The notes: a model not told the origin generated them from the sequence alone. A stretch of DNA of 64,000 nt from Brevundimonas sp. Root608 (GCF_001427825.1 NZ_LMGT01000001.1:1-64000); one strand, 5' to 3'; positions 54,282 through 63,018 are shown, counted from the stretch's first letter. Made by a program: numbers and translations.

Positions 54282-54639
54282 TCACAACCTCGTCGGCCCC
54301 TGCGGGCCACCAAACCGACGGGCGAAACGGTCTCCATAGCGAAATGGCCTCCGGCGACGATCACGTCGGCGGAGGGTTCTCGCCATCCTCGTCCCGACGG
54401 ATCGGGGGTCGTGATGGTGGAGACGCGAGGTTCACTTGCGTCGGAAGCGGCGGCTTATGGCGGAAAAGCGGGGCGAAGACAAGGCGGCGGGCGCGCCGCG
54501 CCTGATCGCTGTTCAGGTTTCCGCGAATTCATCCAGCGTCGCTATTTCGCCGCGGAACGCTCACGCGGCTGCAACGGTCCGCGCGCATCTGACATCCCGT
54601 CGCCGCCAAGAGCGACGTTGATCTCCACAGGAGTTCGTC
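54282..54639. other. Intergenic region between ffh and the first UrcA gene
   Basis: These 358 bp lie between divergent genes. I see no convincing gene: a possible 61-residue plus-strand frame (54436-54621) has Arg-rich, shadow-like composition and no ribosome site. The ffh promoter must lie in the left part and the UrcA promoter in the right part, but no clear boxes or repeats were found. Confidence 0.5.
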
Positions 54640-54939
54640 ATGAAAGCCCTCGCTTCTCTCGCCGCCGTCCTCGCCCTCGCCGCCGCCGGCTCCGCCTCGG
54701 CCCAGGAGGCGCGGATCGCCTGGGGTGATCTGGACCTGTCCAGCGCCGCCGGCGCCAACACCTTCGACGCCCGGGTCGAGGCCGCCGCCCGAACCCTGTG
54801 CCGGGGCGCGAGGAAGCCCGGCAGCCGCATCAGCGACCGGGCCTTCTGCCGCGCTGCGGTGCAGGCGGAAGCGGTGCGACTGCTCCCGGGGCGGGCGCAG
54901 GTCGAATACGCACTGAGCCGCCTGCCCATCGTCGTCTGA
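54640..54939 (+). CDS. Exported UrcA family protein (copy 1)
   Basis: A 99-residue exported protein with a signal peptide (about 1-22, ending ASA-Q) and the UrcA motif: RIAWGDLDLSSAAGANTFDARVEAAARTLCR, then FCRAAVQAEAV. The two cysteines in the motif (about residues 54 and 69) probably form a disulphide. UrcA proteins are small periplasmic proteins found in many copies in Caulobacterales and Sphingomonadales; function unknown. GGAG lies before the ATG. A second copy lies 173 bp downstream. Confidence 0.85.
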   Translation: MKALASLAAVLALAAAGSASAQEARIAWGDLDLSSAAGANTFDARVEAAARTLCRGARKPGSRISDRAFCRAAVQAEAVRLLPGRAQVEYALSRLPIVV

Positions 54940-54980
54940 AAGCCAGCGGGGCCGCTCCTTGGGGCGGTCCTGTTGACATA

Positions 54981-54996
54981 AGCCAAACTTTTGGCT
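54981..54996. promoter_or_regulatory. Palindrome between the tandem UrcA genes
   Basis: AGCCAAA (54981-54987) and TTTGGCT (54990-54996) are exact reverse complements separated by CT. It follows a TTGACA hexamer (54973-54978) by two bases. The position, in the 173-bp gap upstream of the second UrcA gene, suggests an operator overlapping a promoter, but no matching -10 box is clear. Confidence 0.4.
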
Positions 54997-55112
54997 GGCT
55001 GAGCAGTACTCGGGCTGTGATCTAGTAATTGTAGCAGTTCCGGTATGGCGGTCGTCACATGAGCCCCTCATCTGCCTTGTCGTCGCACTGCCCGCGACAG
55101 GAGGATTTTCAG

Positions 55113-55430
55113 ATGATCAAGACCGCCCTCGCCCTCGCCGCCGCCGGCCTGCTTTACGCCGCTCCCGCGGCCGCCCAGACCGTTCGCGTGCCGTTCGGCG
55201 ACCTCAATCTGTCGACCGCCGCCGGCGCCGGCGCCTTCGACGCCCGCGCCGCGGCCGCGGCCCGCGAGGCGTGCGCCATCGGTCCGCGCGCCCTCGTCAA
55301 CGACAACTGCGTCCGCCGCGTGCAGCAGGAAGCGGTGCGAAGCCTGCCGGCCGCGCGTCAGGATGACTACGTCCGCGCCCGCCGTGGCGACCGCATCCTG
55401 GCCATGGTCGCCCGCGCCTGGCCGGCGTGA
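55113..55430 (+). CDS. Exported UrcA family protein (copy 2)
   Basis: A 105-residue paralogue of the preceding gene. A signal peptide (about 1-22, ending AAAQ) precedes the UrcA motif RVPFGDLNLSTAAGAGAFDARAAAAAREACA, then NCVRRVQQEAV, again with two cysteines. The start is set at MIKTAL (55113), because AGGAGG lies 10 nt before it; an in-frame ATG at 55059 has no such site. The pair is probably the result of tandem duplication. A strong hairpin terminator follows at 55445-55480. Confidence 0.85.
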   Translation: MIKTALALAAAGLLYAAPAAAQTVRVPFGDLNLSTAAGAGAFDARAAAAAREACAIGPRALVNDNCVRRVQQEAVRSLPAARQDDYVRARRGDRILAMVARAWPA

Positions 55431-55444
55431 CCCGCAGACAAAAG

Positions 55445-55480
55445 AGGCCGGCGATCGCTCGCCGGCCTCTCTCGTCTTGC
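55445..55480 (+). terminator. Intrinsic terminator after the UrcA pair
   Basis: GAGGCCGGCGA (55445-55455) pairs perfectly with TCGCCGGCCTC (55460-55470) over TCGC and is followed by TCTCGTCTT. An A-rich run (55440-55444) lies on the other side, so it may also stop transcripts of the convergent peptidase gene. Confidence 0.85.
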
Positions 55481-55524
55481 ACCCGCGCGCCGCCCTCAAG
55501 CAGCCCGAAGGGCGATAGGGCTCC

Positions 55525-57693
55525 CTAGGAGACCGGGAAGCCCCGCACCTTGAGCAGCGCCGTCACGTCCGGGTCGCGGCCGCGGAAGCGGCGATAGGCC
55601 TCGGCGCGGTCGGTGGTGTTGCCCTCGGCCAGGATGATGGCCTTGTAGCGGGACGCGATGTCCGGGTTGAAGACGTCGCCCGACTCCTCGAAATAGGCCC
55701 AGGTGTCGGCGTCCATGACCTCGGACCAGAGGTAGGAATAATACCCGGCGGAATAGGCGTCCGACGTGAACAGGTGATTGAACTGCGGCAGGCGGTGCCG
55801 CATCACGATCTCCTTCGGCATGCCGTAGCGGGCCAGGCTCTCGCGCTCGAAGGCGTCGATGTCGGTGGGCGGGGTAGTCTGCGTGTGCAGGTCCATGTCG
55901 ACGAGGGCCGAGGACAGATAGCTGACCGTGGCGTAGCCCTGGTTGAAGGTCTGGGCCGCCTGGACCTTGTCGACCAGCGCCTGCGGCATGGGTTCGCCGG
56001 TCTGGTAGTGTTTCATGAAGCCGTCGAGGATCGGCCGGCTCAGCACCCAGTGCTCATGCACCTGCGACGGATATTCGACGTAGTCGCGCGGCGTGCCGCC
56101 GAGGGCCGGATAGGTCACCTTCGACGCATAGGCGTGCAGGGTATGGCCGAATTCGTGGAACAGGGTCTCGGCGTCGTCCAGCGAGATCAGGATCGGCTCG
56201 CCCCCCTCGGCCTTGGTGAAGTTGTTGTTGTTCGAGCCGAGGGTGTTCTTGTCCCCGTCATAGGTCGAATGCGACCGGTAGGTCGTCATCCAGGCCCCCG
56301 AGCGCTTGCCGGCGCGGGAATAGTCGTCGGCGTAATACAGGCCGATGGGCCGGCCGGCGTCCTTGACCTCATAGACGGTCACGTCCGGATGGAAGACCGG
56401 CACGGCGCCCGCGGGCAGTTTGTCGAAGGTGAAGCCGTACAGGCGGCGCGCCATCTCGAACGAGCCGGCGCGGACGTTGTTGAGCTCGAAATAGGGTTTC
56501 AGCTCGTTCTGGTCGAGGTCGTACTTCTGCTTCCGGACCTTCTCCGCATAGTAGAGGTAGTCCCACGGCTCGATGTCGTGGCCGGCGATGGCGCGCATGT
56601 CGGCGACCTCCTCGGCCACCCGCGCCTTGGCCGGGGCCCAGACGCGATTCATCAGATCCATGGCCGCGCGCGGCGTCTTCGCCATCGTGTCCTGCATCCG
56701 CCATTCGGCGTGATTGCCGAAGCCCAGCAGACGGGCGCGATCCTGACGCAGCTTCACGATCTCGGCGATGATCGCATTGGTGTCGTTGGCGCCGCCGTTG
56801 TCGCCGCGATTGACGAATTTGCGCCAGACCACTTCGCGCAGGCCACGGTCATCGGCGAAGCTGAGGAAGGGATCGACGCTGGAGCGGGTGTTGACGATGG
56901 CCCAGCCCTGGACATTCCGGCTGCGCGCCGCGGCGGCCGCGGCGGCCTTGTTCGAGGCGGGCAGGCCGGCGACCCCGGCCTCGGTCGGGATGACAGTCCA
57001 GGTGTTCTCGTCGGCCACGACCTTCTGGCTGAAGGCGGTGAAGGCGTTCGCCAGGGCGGTGTTGATCCGGCCCAGCTCCGCCTTGCCGGCGGCGTTCAGG
57101 GCGGCGCCGTTGCGCACGAAGGCGTCGCGGCTGCGTTCGGCGATGCGCGTCTGCTCGGCGGTCAGGCCCATGGCGCGGGCGTTGTCGGCCACGGTCTTGA
57201 TGCGGGCGAACAGCTTTTCGTTGAAGGTGATCTCGTCGCCGGCGGCCGAAAGCAGGGGCGACACCTCGGTGTCGACCGCGTTGTAGTCGTCGGACCCGAT
57301 ATTCGAGGTCATAACGCCATAGATCGAACCGGCCCGGTCCAGCGGCTCGCCGGCCATCTGCATGGCGACCATGGTGTTGGCGAAGGTCGCGGGCTCGGGA
57401 TTATTGGCGATCGCCTCGATCTCGGCGCGCTGCAGGTCGATGCCTTCCAGCAGGGCGGCGCGCAGCTTGGGCGCCGTCACCCGGTCCCACGGCGGCACGC
57501 CACCGAACGGTCCGGTCCATGGCTGCAGCAGTTCTGCGCGCGGGGTCTGGACCGGCAGGACGGCGCGCGCGACGGCGGCGTCAGCGGCGAGGGTCGCGGT
57601 CGGGTTTGCTCCGCCCATGGGCATTCCGTTCGAGGCGCAGGCCGAGAGGGCGAGCATGCTGCCCCCGGCGATGAGAAGGTGACGTCTGTGCAT
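55525..57693 (-). CDS. dcp: M3-family peptidyl-dipeptidase (Dcp-like), exported lipoprotein
   Basis: A 722-residue metallopeptidase that cleaves dipeptides from peptide C-termini. The zinc motif HEFGH is at residues 513-517 (ETLFHEFGHTLHAY), and the family's later YPSQVHEHW block is present. The N-terminus MHRRHLLIAGGSMLALSACAS holds a lipobox (LSAC, about Cys18), so it is probably anchored in the envelope, unlike cytosolic E. coli Dcp. The start at 57693 is supported by GGAG 9 nt upstream; the longer in-frame ORF runs antisense to murI. It is divergent from murI. Confidence 0.93.
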   Translation of the reverse strand: MHRRHLLIAGGSMLALSACASNGMPMGGANPTATLAADAAVARAVLPVQTPRAELLQPWTGPFGGVPPWDRVTAPKLRAALLEGIDLQRAEIEAIANNPEPATFANTMVAMQMAGEPLDRAGSIYGVMTSNIGSDDYNAVDTEVSPLLSAAGDEITFNEKLFARIKTVADNARAMGLTAEQTRIAERSRDAFVRNGAALNAAGKAELGRINTALANAFTAFSQKVVADENTWTVIPTEAGVAGLPASNKAAAAAAARSRNVQGWAIVNTRSSVDPFLSFADDRGLREVVWRKFVNRGDNGGANDTNAIIAEIVKLRQDRARLLGFGNHAEWRMQDTMAKTPRAAMDLMNRVWAPAKARVAEEVADMRAIAGHDIEPWDYLYYAEKVRKQKYDLDQNELKPYFELNNVRAGSFEMARRLYGFTFDKLPAGAVPVFHPDVTVYEVKDAGRPIGLYYADDYSRAGKRSGAWMTTYRSHSTYDGDKNTLGSNNNNFTKAEGGEPILISLDDAETLFHEFGHTLHAYASKVTYPALGGTPRDYVEYPSQVHEHWVLSRPILDGFMKHYQTGEPMPQALVDKVQAAQTFNQGYATVSYLSSALVDMDLHTQTTPPTDIDAFERESLARYGMPKEIVMRHRLPQFNHLFTSDAYSAGYYSYLWSEVMDADTWAYFEESGDVFNPDIASRYKAIILAEGNTTDRAEAYRRFRGRDPDVTALLKVRGFPVS

Positions 57694-57816
57694 GAGAAAC
57701 TCCGTGCGTGGCGTTCGTTGCCATGACCCTAGGCGCTCGCGCCGCTGACTGTCACATGAACGGGCCGTAATCTTACTCGGTGGACGGGGGCGGGCGGCAA
57801 GTCTAAAGCCCGCGCC

Positions 57817-58668
57817 ATGGCGATTGGCGTATTCGACTCCGGCGTGGGCGGCCTGACGGTCCACCGCGAACTGACGCGGCGGTTCCCCGACCGGGATTTC
57901 GTCTATCTGGCCGACCAGGCCAACGCCCCCTATGGCGGGCGCGGCGGCGAGGAGATCGTCGAGCTGACCCGCGCGGGCTGCGAACGGTTGTTCGAGGCGG
58001 GGGCCAATATCATCGTCCTCGCCTGCAACACCGCCAGCGCCATCGCCCTGCGCCGGCTGCAGCAGAGCTGGGTGCCCGAGGCGCGCGCGCGTCACGGTCG
58101 CGCAATCAATGTGCTCGGCATCATCGTCCCGACCATCGAGGCGGCCACGGGCCTGCCCTGGACCTATGAGGCCGAACGGCGCGGGGAGAAGATCGAGGCC
58201 ATCGACATCACCGGGGTCTTCTGCACCGCCGCCACGGCCATGAGCCGGGTCTATGAGATCGAGATCGACAAGCGGAGAGAGGATCTGGCCGTCTTCTCCG
58301 AGCCCTGCCCCGGCCTGGCCGGCCTGATCGAACTGGGCGCCCCGGCCGAAGAGCTGAAGGTGGTGGTCGAGGACCACGTGGACGCCCTGCGCCGCCGCAT
58401 CGGCCGCCATCCCGACCAGGCCATCCTGGGCTGCACCCACTATGAGATCGTCGCCGACCTGTTCGCCGCGGCGCTTCCGCCCGGCACGCCGTTGATCCAC
58501 CAGCCGACCGCCGTGGCCGACGCCCTGGCGCGCTATTTCGACCGCCATCCGGAATACGACCTGGGCGGCTCGGGCCGGCGGGACTTCCTCACCAGCGGCA
58601 AGGCCGGTCCGCAGTCGGACCTGGTCGGCCAGTTCTGGGGCGCGCCCCTGACCTTCACCCCCGCCTGA
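57817..58668 (+). CDS. murI: Glutamate racemase
   Basis: A 283-residue cofactor-independent racemase that makes D-glutamate for peptidoglycan. The catalytic cysteines are Cys70 (VLACNTASAIAL) and Cys206 (LGCTHYE), each in its conserved motif, and the opening IGVFDSGVGGLTV is diagnostic. The length is typical. It is divergent from the peptidase gene and followed after 49 bp by the SRPBCC gene on the same strand. Confidence 0.97.
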   Translation: MAIGVFDSGVGGLTVHRELTRRFPDRDFVYLADQANAPYGGRGGEEIVELTRAGCERLFEAGANIIVLACNTASAIALRRLQQSWVPEARARHGRAINVLGIIVPTIEAATGLPWTYEAERRGEKIEAIDITGVFCTAATAMSRVYEIEIDKRREDLAVFSEPCPGLAGLIELGAPAEELKVVVEDHVDALRRRIGRHPDQAILGCTHYEIVADLFAAALPPGTPLIHQPTAVADALARYFDRHPEYDLGGSGRRDFLTSGKAGPQSDLVGQFWGAPLTFTPA

Positions 58669-58717
58669 CTTGACGAAAGCCGCCGATCGTCGCCCGTTGG
58701 CGGCGGGAGGATTTCCG

Positions 58718-59254
58718 ATGCTCAAACCCCTGATCATGGCCGCCGCCATCGCGGCCCTGTCCGCCGCGCCGGCCGCCGCCGAGGTCGTGGCGCGCACCGC
58801 CGACAGTTTCACCCTGCGCTACGCCGTCGGCGCGGAGATCGCGCCCGGTGATATCGCGCCCGCGCTTCAGGACCTGCCGAAATGGTGGGACTCCGCCCAC
58901 ACCTACAGCGGCTCGGCCGCCAACCTCAGCCTCGACCTCACGCCCGGCGGATGCTGGTGCGAAAAGCTGGCCGACGGGACCGACTTCGATCATGGACGCA
59001 CCGTCTCGGCCGAGCCTGACCGGTTCGTCTTCAACGCCCCCTTCGGCCCCCTGCGCGGCAAGACGACGAAAGCCGAACTCACGGTCACCTGGCCGGGCGC
59101 CGACCGCGGCTGGACCCCGACCTGGACCATGGTCGTGGAAGGGCCGGGCATCGGGGCGATGGCCGACGGCGTCGACGCGGTGATGGCCGCCGGCTACCAG
59201 CGCTGGCTTCACTATCTGGAATATGGCGAAGCGCCGGCGGCGTCCGGCTCCTAG
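58718..59254 (+). CDS. Exported SRPBCC (START/AHSA1-like) domain protein
   Basis: A 178-residue exported protein. A signal peptide (about 1-20, ending AAAE) precedes an SRPBCC-type helix-grip domain: [18 protein letters not shown], then [31 protein letters not shown], then PFGPLRGK and ELTVTW. The form resembles periplasmic hydrophobic-ligand-binding members. The start at 58718 follows GGGAGG; an in-frame ATG at 58670 lies 48 nt upstream without such a site. Its stop overlaps that of ahpD on the other strand by 4 bp. Confidence 0.87.
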   Translation: MLKPLIMAAAIAALSAAPAAAEVVARTADSFTLRYAVGAEIAPGDIAPALQDLPKWWDSAHTYSGSAANLSLDLTPGGCWCEKLADGTDFDHGRTVSAEPDRFVFNAPFGPLRGKTTKAELTVTWPGADRGWTPTWTMVVEGPGIGAMADGVDAVMAAGYQRWLHYLEYGEAPAASGS

Positions 59255-59784
59255 GCGGCCAGAGCCGCTTCCGAGGCCGCGATCCGGCTGGCGGCGTGGA
59301 CCACCGCGCCGATGCGCAGCGCCGCCTGCACCTGGGTCGCCGGCACGCCGTGCTTGCGCAGCGCGCCCTCATGGGCGTCGAGACAGGAGCCGCAGCCATT
59401 GATAGCCGAGACCGCCGTCGACCACAGTTCGAAATCCATCTTGTCGACGCCCGGATTGGCGAGGACGTTCATTCGCAGCCGGGCGGGGATGGTTGTGTAT
59501 TCGTGGTTCTTCATCAGGTGCAGCGAACGGTAGTAGACGTTGTTCATGCCCATGATGGCGGCGGCCGCCTTGGCCGCGTTCATCGCCTCCGGCGACAGGA
59601 TGGTCGCCGCCTGGGCCTCGATCGCCCGGACCACCGGAGCGACGCCGACCGCATGGGCCGAGGCGAGGAAACAGCCCCATTTCTGCTGGTCGTTGAGCAC
59701 CGTCTCGGAGGCCAGGGAGCCGAGGTTCAGGGATATGTCCTTGGCGTAGGCCGGGATGAGGTCGCGGAGGGCGTCGAGGGACAT
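59251..59784 (-). CDS. ahpD: Alkylhydroperoxidase AhpD
   Basis: A 177-residue peroxidase-reductase with the AhpD/CMD fold. The redox centre is C131-x2-C134-x3-H138 ([10 protein letters not shown]), and Glu119 completes the proton relay. These sit one residue off the Mycobacterium tuberculosis AhpD numbering (C130, C133, H137, E118). AhpD reduces AhpC. It follows ahpC on the same strand, but a 97-bp structured repeat lies between them. The start at 59784 ([11 protein letters not shown]) matches the family. Confidence 0.95.
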   Translation of the reverse strand: MSLDALRDLIPAYAKDISLNLGSLASETVLNDQQKWGCFLASAHAVGVAPVVRAIEAQAATILSPEAMNAAKAAAAIMGMNNVYYRSLHLMKNHEYTTIPARLRMNVLANPGVDKMDFELWSTAVSAINGCGSCLDAHEGALRKHGVPATQVQAALRIGAVVHAASRIAASEAALAA

Positions 59785-59881
59785 GGGACTCTGGGGGCTA
59801 GATTCTAGGGGCCAGGTTCTCGGTAGAGGCAAGGCAGCAGGGGCTAGAGGCTCGGTTTCCCTGGCCCCTAGCCCCTGGAAC
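59785..59881. repeat. CTAGGGGC-type repeat between ahpC and ahpD
   Basis: The gap is filled by GGGGCTAG-like units in both orientations. CTAGGGGCCAGG (59805-59816) is the exact reverse complement of CCTGGCCCCTAG (59860-59871), and CAGGGGCTAG (59838-59847) that of CTAGCCCCTG (59868-59877), so two competing hairpins are possible. It lies wholly within the ahpC-ahpD transcript. Confidence 0.75.
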
Positions 59882-60436
59882 CTACGCAGCGAGCGTCTCG
59901 CCGCCCACCGGGCGGTTGCAGGCGCACAGCTCATCGGTCTGCAGGGCGTCGACGACCCGCAGGGTGTCGGCCGGGGCGCGGCCCACGTTCAGGTTGGTGA
60001 CGTAGACGTGCTGCACGACGTTGTGCGGGTCGACCACGAAGGTGGCGCGCAGGGCGACGCCCTCGGCCTCGTCCAGGACGCCCAGGTCGCGGGCGAATTT
60101 GCCGCCGTTGTCGGCGAACTGCCAGATCGGCAGCTTCGACAGGTCGGCGTGGTCGCGGCGCCAGGCCAGTTTGACGAATTCGTTGTCGGTCGAGCCGCCC
60201 AGAACCACGGTGTCGCGGTCGTCGAAGTCACGCGCCAGCGAGGCGAACTCGGCGATCTCGGTCGGGCACACGAAGGTGAAGTCCTTCGGATAGAAGAAGA
60301 TCACCTTCCACTTGCCCTCGAAGCTGTCCTGGGTGACGGCCTCGAAGGCCGAGACGCCGTTTTCCTCGTGGCTGTTGAAGCCCGGCTTGACGCCGATGAT
60401 CTTGAAGTCCGGCAGTGTCTGACCAACGCCCAGCAT
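59882..60436 (-). CDS. ahpC: Peroxiredoxin AhpC (2-Cys, AhpD-linked type)
   Basis: A 184-residue peroxiredoxin that reduces organic peroxides and H2O2. The peroxidatic Cys57 lies in FVCPTE, and the C-terminal CAC (Cys171/Cys173, in [11 protein letters not shown]) provides the resolving thiols, the arrangement of AhpD-dependent AhpC. AGGAGAAC lies before the ATG at 60436; the longer in-frame ORF upstream crosses the OxyR-type site and is rejected. It is the first gene of an ahpC-ahpD operon and probably OxyR-controlled. Confidence 0.97.
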   Translation of the reverse strand: MLGVGQTLPDFKIIGVKPGFNSHEENGVSAFEAVTQDSFEGKWKVIFFYPKDFTFVCPTEIAEFASLARDFDDRDTVVLGGSTDNEFVKLAWRRDHADLSKLPIWQFADNGGKFARDLGVLDEAEGVALRATFVVDPHNVVQHVYVTNLNVGRAPADTLRVVDALQTDELCACNRPVGGETLAA

Positions 60437-60553
60437 GGCTGTTCTCCTGAAGTCGCTTGATGGAAGGAATCCGGAGCGCCGGGGGAGCGGCGCTGCAACC
60501 GCGAAATGGCTTGTGCGGTGCACAAAGTCAATGAGTGGACCTGATATTGATCC

Positions 60554-60579
60554 ATAGATTTTGCCTATACAGAGCATAG
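60554..60579. promoter_or_regulatory. OxyR-type operator upstream of ahpC
   Basis: ATAG (60554-60557), CTAT (60565-60568) and ATAG (60576-60579) are each separated by exactly 7 nt, matching three of the four quartets in the OxyR consensus ATAG-N7-CTAT-N7-ATAG-N7-CTAT. The fourth (60587-60590) is degenerate. It lies 118 bp before the ahpC start, in the gap shared with the divergent SIMPL gene. Peroxide-induced ahpC is the classic OxyR target. Confidence 0.75.
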
Positions 60580-60659
60580 GCTTGGGCGCCGCCATCGCCG
60601 CTTTACGAAGGCGGTCCTGACCGGCAAGGTCGGCCGGCACATCAGAGGAAGAGACACGC

Positions 60660-61571
60660 ATGCGTCGCCTGACCGCCGCCCTGTTGATCGCCGCCGCTGC
60701 TCTTCCCGCAACCGCCGCGCCGGGCCTCGCGTCGGCCCAGACGCCGCCGGCGACGATCGGCGAGCGCTATGTGCCCGCGCCCTGGTGGATGCGGGATCCC
60801 GTCATCGCCTCGGTGGGCCATGTCCGCACCGAGATCGCCGCCAATCGGGCAAGCTTTGGCGCCGCCTTCCTGTCGATCGACCGCTCCGCCGCCGACGCCT
60901 CGCGCAAGGCCGCCGATCAGGTCCGCGCGCTCAGCCAGGCCTTGGCCGCCTATGGCGTGGACAAGATCCGGGTCGAGACCAGCCTGACGACGCGGCCCCT
61001 GTACGACCAGTATCGGGACGAGAACGGGGTGCTGCGAGACAACGCCCGGGCGGATCAGATCGAACGCTACCAGGCCAACGCCAATGTCACCGTCACCATC
61101 CGGGACGTCTCGGTGCTGGAGCGGGTCTATGCGACCGTGATCGCCGCCCAGCCGACCTCGGCGAGCGCCGTCTCCTTCAACCTCGAGCCGGAAAACGCCA
61201 CCAAGACCTGGCTGCAGGGCGAGGCGGTCAAGGATGCCGCGCGGCGGGCGCGGGACGCCGCCGCGAACGCCGGCGCCGCCCTCGGCGGCGTGCGGGTGAT
61301 CGACCCCACCGGCCGGGCCTGCGAGACCGACGTGCTGGCGGGCTGGCCGTCCTATTCTTCGGGTTCGGGCCTGGCCACCAATGTAGACGAAGTCGCCGTC
61401 ACCGGCTCGCGCATCGAGCGCGGCTTTGCGCCGCCCGCGCCGCCCCCGCCACCGCCTCCGCCGCCGGGATCAGCGCCGTCTGAAGCCCAGATCGAGGCGG
61501 CCCGGCTCGCGCTGCAGCCGCCGCTGCGCGAACTGACCGACCGGGCCTGCGTCGTCTACGGGCTGAACTGA
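60660..61571 (+). CDS. Exported SIMPL domain protein (DUF541)
   Basis: A 303-residue exported protein with a signal peptide (about 1-27, ending ASAQ). The SIMPL/DUF541 domain (about 50-225) shows the pattern IASVGHVRTEIAANRASFGAAFLSIDRSAADA, then VRALSQALAAYGV and VTVTIRDVSVLERVYATVI. A Pro-rich run near residues 261-271 and a C-terminal segment (LTDRACVVYGL) follow. SIMPL proteins are oligomeric periplasmic proteins linked to oxidative stress in some species. It is divergent from ahpC and shares its 223-bp region, including the OxyR-type site. Confidence 0.88.
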   Translation: MRRLTAALLIAAAALPATAAPGLASAQTPPATIGERYVPAPWWMRDPVIASVGHVRTEIAANRASFGAAFLSIDRSAADASRKAADQVRALSQALAAYGVDKIRVETSLTTRPLYDQYRDENGVLRDNARADQIERYQANANVTVTIRDVSVLERVYATVIAAQPTSASAVSFNLEPENATKTWLQGEAVKDAARRARDAAANAGAALGGVRVIDPTGRACETDVLAGWPSYSSGSGLATNVDEVAVTGSRIERGFAPPAPPPPPPPPPGSAPSEAQIEAARLALQPPLRELTDRACVVYGLN

Positions 61572-61578
61572 CCGGATC

Positions 61579-62016
61579 ATGGCCGACGCCTTCAAAGCCG
61601 ATCCTGCGTTCAATGCCGGCTCCGTCGTGGTCTGCGACTGGCCGCTGTGCGAGGTGCGGCTGCAGGACGACGCCCGCTTTCCCTGGCTGATCCTGATCCC
61701 GCGCCGCACCGGTCTGCATGAGCTGGAGGACCTGACGGCGACCGAACGCGCCGAGCTGATGGACGAGATCGTCCGGGCCGGCGATCTGGCGCGGTTGCTG
61801 GGCGAGGCGGCCGGTCAGCCGGTGGAGAAGCTCAATGTGGCCGCCCTCGGCAACGTCACGACGCAACTGCATGTTCACGTCGTCGGCCGCCGCTCCGACG
61901 ACGGTCTGTGGCCCGACCCCGTCTGGGGTCGGGGTGCGGCCCGGCCATACGGCGCCAACGGGCTGCAAGCGGCGGTGTCCCGCATTCGTCTGCGGGCCCG
62001 CCCGCCCGTGAAATGA
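61579..62016 (+). CDS. HIT-family hydrolase-like protein
   Basis: A 145-residue histidine-triad protein, close to the GalT/HIT diadenosine-hydrolase group found in alphaproteobacteria. The triad reads Gln96-x-His98-x-His100 (TTQLHVHVVGRR), with Gln in place of the first His. That form is common in this subgroup, and catalysis by the His98/His100 pair is retained. Substrates are probably nucleotide conjugates. It lies 7 bp after the SIMPL gene on the same strand and may be co-transcribed. Confidence 0.9.
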   Translation: MADAFKADPAFNAGSVVVCDWPLCEVRLQDDARFPWLILIPRRTGLHELEDLTATERAELMDEIVRAGDLARLLGEAAGQPVEKLNVAALGNVTTQLHVHVVGRRSDDGLWPDPVWGRGAARPYGANGLQAAVSRIRLRARPPVK

Positions 62017-62134
62017 CGCGCTGCGTCAATCCTTGCACTCACGCTTCGTTGACCCCCGCCGCCTCGCTGCTTAAAGCCAGAGCACCGATTTCGAGCGGCT
62101 GAATTCGCTCAGGTTTCTGAGAACCATTCGCAAT

Positions 62135-62608
62135 ATGTCGACCTCTCCCCTGCCGGGCGACGCCTCCAACGACCCGACGGACGACCAGACCGGCCGTTTC
62201 GTGGTCCAGCCCAACGGCCGCGTCCGCCCCCTGTCGCCCCATCTCCAGATCTGGCGCTGGCACGTGACCATGTTCGCCTCGATCCTCAACCGGATGACGG
62301 GCGGCGCCCTGTCGGTCGGGTCGGTGCTGATCGCCCTGTGGCTGATGGCCCTCGCCTTCGGCCCCGACGCCTATGCGACTTTCACCGGCTGGATGGGATC
62401 GCCGCTGGGCCTGCTGGTCTGGTTCGGTCTGACCCTGGCCCTGTTCCTGCATCTGACGGGCGGCGTCCGTCACCTGATCTGGGACGCCGTCATCGGCCTG
62501 TCGCCGAAATCGGCCGACGCCCTGTCCTGGGCCTCGATCATCGTCGGCGTCGTTGGAGCGGTCGCCTTCTGGGTCTTCCTGTTCGCCTCCGGGAGGGTCT
62601 CGCTGTGA
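62135..62608 (+). CDS. sdhC: Succinate dehydrogenase cytochrome b556 subunit
   Basis: A 157-residue membrane anchor of complex II. Three membrane segments follow an N-terminal hydrophilic part. The quinone-site Ser49 and Arg53 lie in FASILNRMTG, and the heme ligand is most likely His106 (FLHLTGGVRHLIWD). The family's RPLSPHLQIWRW start is present. Its TGA overlaps the GTG of sdhD by 4 nt, giving a coupled sdhC-sdhD-sdhA operon. Upstream is a 118-bp gap with no clear promoter boxes. Confidence 0.96.
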   Translation: MSTSPLPGDASNDPTDDQTGRFVVQPNGRVRPLSPHLQIWRWHVTMFASILNRMTGGALSVGSVLIALWLMALAFGPDAYATFTGWMGSPLGLLVWFGLTLALFLHLTGGVRHLIWDAVIGLSPKSADALSWASIIVGVVGAVAFWVFLFASGRVSL

Positions 62609-63012
62609 GCCGCGAAACCAAGGCCTTCGTGAAGGGCGTCAAGGTCTCCGAGCGCCACGGCGCCGGCGAATGGACCGCCGAACGGCTGTCGTCCCTGATC
62701 CTGGTTCCCCTGACCCTATGGGGTCTGTGGAGCGGCTTCACCCTGTCGGGCGGCGGCTATGACGGCGCGCGCGACTGGTTCGCCTCGCCGGTCAACGCCG
62801 TGCTGCTGGCCGTGACCCTGCTGGTCAGCCTCTGGCACATGAACATGGGCCTGAAGGTCATCGTCGACGACTACATCCACAAGCCCGGCTCGCGCGGCGC
62901 GCTGCTGGGCCTGATCGGCCTGCTCTGCCTCGTGATCGCGGCGGCGGGCGTCTTCTTTATCGTACGGCTGGCCCTGGGCTCCGCGCCCCTGCCCGCCGGT
63001 TTCGGGATCTGA
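62605..63012 (+). CDS. sdhD: Succinate dehydrogenase membrane anchor subunit SdhD
   Basis: A 135-residue membrane subunit with three hydrophobic segments. The heme/quinone region SLWHMNMGLKVIVDDYIH has His78 and Asp89-Tyr90, matching the conserved pair in E. coli SdhD. It starts with GTG at 62605, overlapping the sdhC stop, and sdhA begins 6 bp after its own stop. The subunits carry electrons from succinate to ubiquinone. Confidence 0.95.
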   Translation: MSRETKAFVKGVKVSERHGAGEWTAERLSSLILVPLTLWGLWSGFTLSGGGYDGARDWFASPVNAVLLAVTLLVSLWHMNMGLKVIVDDYIHKPGSRGALLGLIGLLCLVIAAAGVFFIVRLALGSAPLPAGFGI

Positions 63013-63018
63013 CGGCTG

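Noticed and set aside
54436-54621. Possible 61-codon gene between ffh and the UrcA pair
   Set aside because: Arg-rich shadow-like composition, no ribosome site, no recognisable domain.
55774-57726. Plus-strand open frame of 650 codons opposite the M3 peptidase
   Set aside because: Shadow; the minus strand has the HEFGH motif and lipobox.
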